Assembly (NCBI GenBank): GCA_964555705.1
Contig: CAZKTN010000002.1
Coordinates: 71,271 to 135,270 of the forward strand
Length of the DNA stretch: 64,000 nucleotides
Reading direction: 5' to 3'
From: ZLKRG44 sp964555705
Lineage (GTDB): Bacteria; Planctomycetota; Phycisphaerae; Phycisphaerales; SM1A02
A model generated the notes under the pieces. That model was not told the DNA's origin, did not search any database, and worked only from the letters and a program-made list of their open reading frames with translations. Shown in pieces: positions 63,283 through 64,000 of the stretch. The position numbers and the translations under genes are program-made. Numbering within the stretch: position 1 is the stretch's first letter; each line of letters starts with the position of its first letter.

Positions 63283-64000
63283 GCGGCCCTCGCCAGGGTG
63301 CGCCCACGCTAGAGGTGCCGGTCGACTCGGTCGAGGCCGTCGAGTGCGCGGCACCGTACGCCGACCGCATCGAGCTCTGCGATGACCTGGCCACCGAGGG
63401 GTGGACCCCCTGCGAGTCGCTCACCCGTGCGGCGCGCGCGATCAGCGATGCGCAGCCTGAAGGCCGCCGCCCGCTCATCATCGCGATGATCAGGCCGCGC
63501 CTTCCCGAGTCGACGCTGGCGCTCGATGCCGCAGCCTTCGTCGCCACTGAGCGAGTCGTCGACGCGTCCCTGCGTGAGATTGCGTCGTGCACCGACGCCG
63601 GTGCGCACGAGATCGCCATCGGGCTCCTTGATGCGCACGGGAACATCGACGTTCCAGCCTGCGCACGGCTGCGCGACGCGGCCCTTGGGCGTGGAGCGTC
63701 CGTGGCGTTCCTGCGTGTGTTCGACCTGCTCCGAGACCGCGCACGCGGCTGGCGCGACATTGCGGCGCTCGGCATCGGCCGTGTGCTCACGGCCGGTGTG
63801 CATGGATGGGATGCGAGTGTTGCAACGGTCGAGGAACGCACGATGGTCATGGCGTCGGATGCGGAGGCAGCGCAACGTGCGTGCGGAGCCGCCGGTCCCG
63901 GGCCAGTTGCTGCCGGCGCGCCGGCAGCGATCGCCATCGCCGCAGGCGGCGGCGTCCGCGCCGAGAACGCGGGCAAGTTCCTGCGTGTCACCCCGCACCT
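63279..64000 (+). CDS. cutC: CutC-family copper homeostasis protein (3' end outside window)
   Basis: The frame from ATG 63279 is open to the window end (240 codons read). Conserved CutC stretches: VDSVEAVECAAPYADRIELCDDL, IIAMIRPR, EIAIGLLDAHGNIDVPACARLRDAA, GRVLTAGVHGWDAS and AIAAGGGVRAENAGKFL. CutC is a TIM-barrel protein historically tied to copper tolerance, though its biochemical role remains debated. Where most members read FHRAFD, this one reads FLRVFD, losing the His. The start overlaps the polyketide synthase stop, so it is translated with that cluster. Confidence 0.82.
   Translation, partial: MSGPRQGAPTLEVPVDSVEAVECAAPYADRIELCDDLATEGWTPCESLTRAARAISDAQPEGRRPLIIAMIRPRLPESTLALDAAAFVATERVVDASLREIASCTDAGAHEIAIGLLDAHGNIDVPACARLRDAALGRGASVAFLRVFDLLRDRARGWRDIAALGIGRVLTAGVHGWDASVATVEERTMVMASDAEAAQRACGAAGPGPVAAGAPAAIAIAAGGGVRAENAGKFLRVTPH

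Overview
The window is about 64 kb of very GC-rich DNA with tightly packed genes and many ATGA/GTGA stop-start overlaps. It looks like a Phycisphaerae-type planctomycete (Planctomycetota). The evidence is gene content: an Alternative Complex III plus caa3 oxidase cluster, secreted proteins ending in paired dockerin-like repeats that finish in AWGxCP, a PEP-CTERM-like protein, planctomycete-style prepilin-like proteins with a late HxxxVDGH-type segment, and a type III polyketide synthase cluster. Four 100-base N runs mark scaffold joins, so this is probably a metagenome-assembled or draft genome. Three of the four joins are flanked by the same 55 bases on both sides. They are overlapping contig ends and produce false frameshifts in ctaB, a GH13 amylase and an M60 peptidase.

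Layout. 1-14,291 (+): respiratory supercluster actABCDEF (quinol:cytochrome c oxidoreductase), a small membrane protein, a SCO copper chaperone, coxB with a fused cytochrome c, coxA (A2 type, YS motif), coxC, a coxD/cox4-like subunit and a second CoxC paralogue. 14,308-18,154: a DUF3179 protein with ctaB (heme O synthase) on the minus strand, and divergent ctaA (heme A synthase) with an unusual four-helix N-terminal extension. 18,100-23,435: secreted and membrane proteins (squalene-cyclase-like repeats, FG-GAP-like repeats, a dockerin-tailed protein, a SYLF lipoprotein).

23,523-37,494: an alpha-glucan locus. It has a secreted dockerin-tailed GH13 enzyme, a maltodextrin-type ABC importer whose binding protein and one permease are a single fused polypeptide, a second exported GH13 enzyme, 4-alpha-glucanotransferase and alpha-glucan phosphorylase. 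The likely flow is extracellular or periplasmic hydrolysis, uptake, then disproportionation and phosphorolysis.

37,504-41,359 (-): a run of five small genes. Two are prepilin-like proteins around a His/Cys-rich protein, and two are paralogous HxH-motif exported proteins with different C-terminal sorting modules (PEP-CTERM-like and dockerin). This is the best candidate here for an undescribed system, possibly metal-related. 41,450-46,575 (-): an ABC importer with a tandem-duplicated substrate-binding protein, a permease, an ATPase and an unusual STAS-domain protein. 46,589-50,336 (-): a heterodimeric ABC exporter with the classic asymmetric ATP sites. 50,389-54,415 (+): a secreted helical protein and an M60-type metallopeptidase.

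54,357-58,058: methyltransferase, acyl-CoA dehydrogenase, CoxG-like protein and a NhaR-like LysR regulator. 58,059-63,282 (+): otsA-otsB (trehalose) run by overlapping frames into a methyltransferase, an FAD oxidoreductase and a type III polyketide synthase. The window ends inside a cutC-like gene. Many genes that begin transcription units have a TAnnnT hexamer only 6-10 bases before the start codon and no Shine-Dalgarno sequence, which suggests widespread leaderless transcription.
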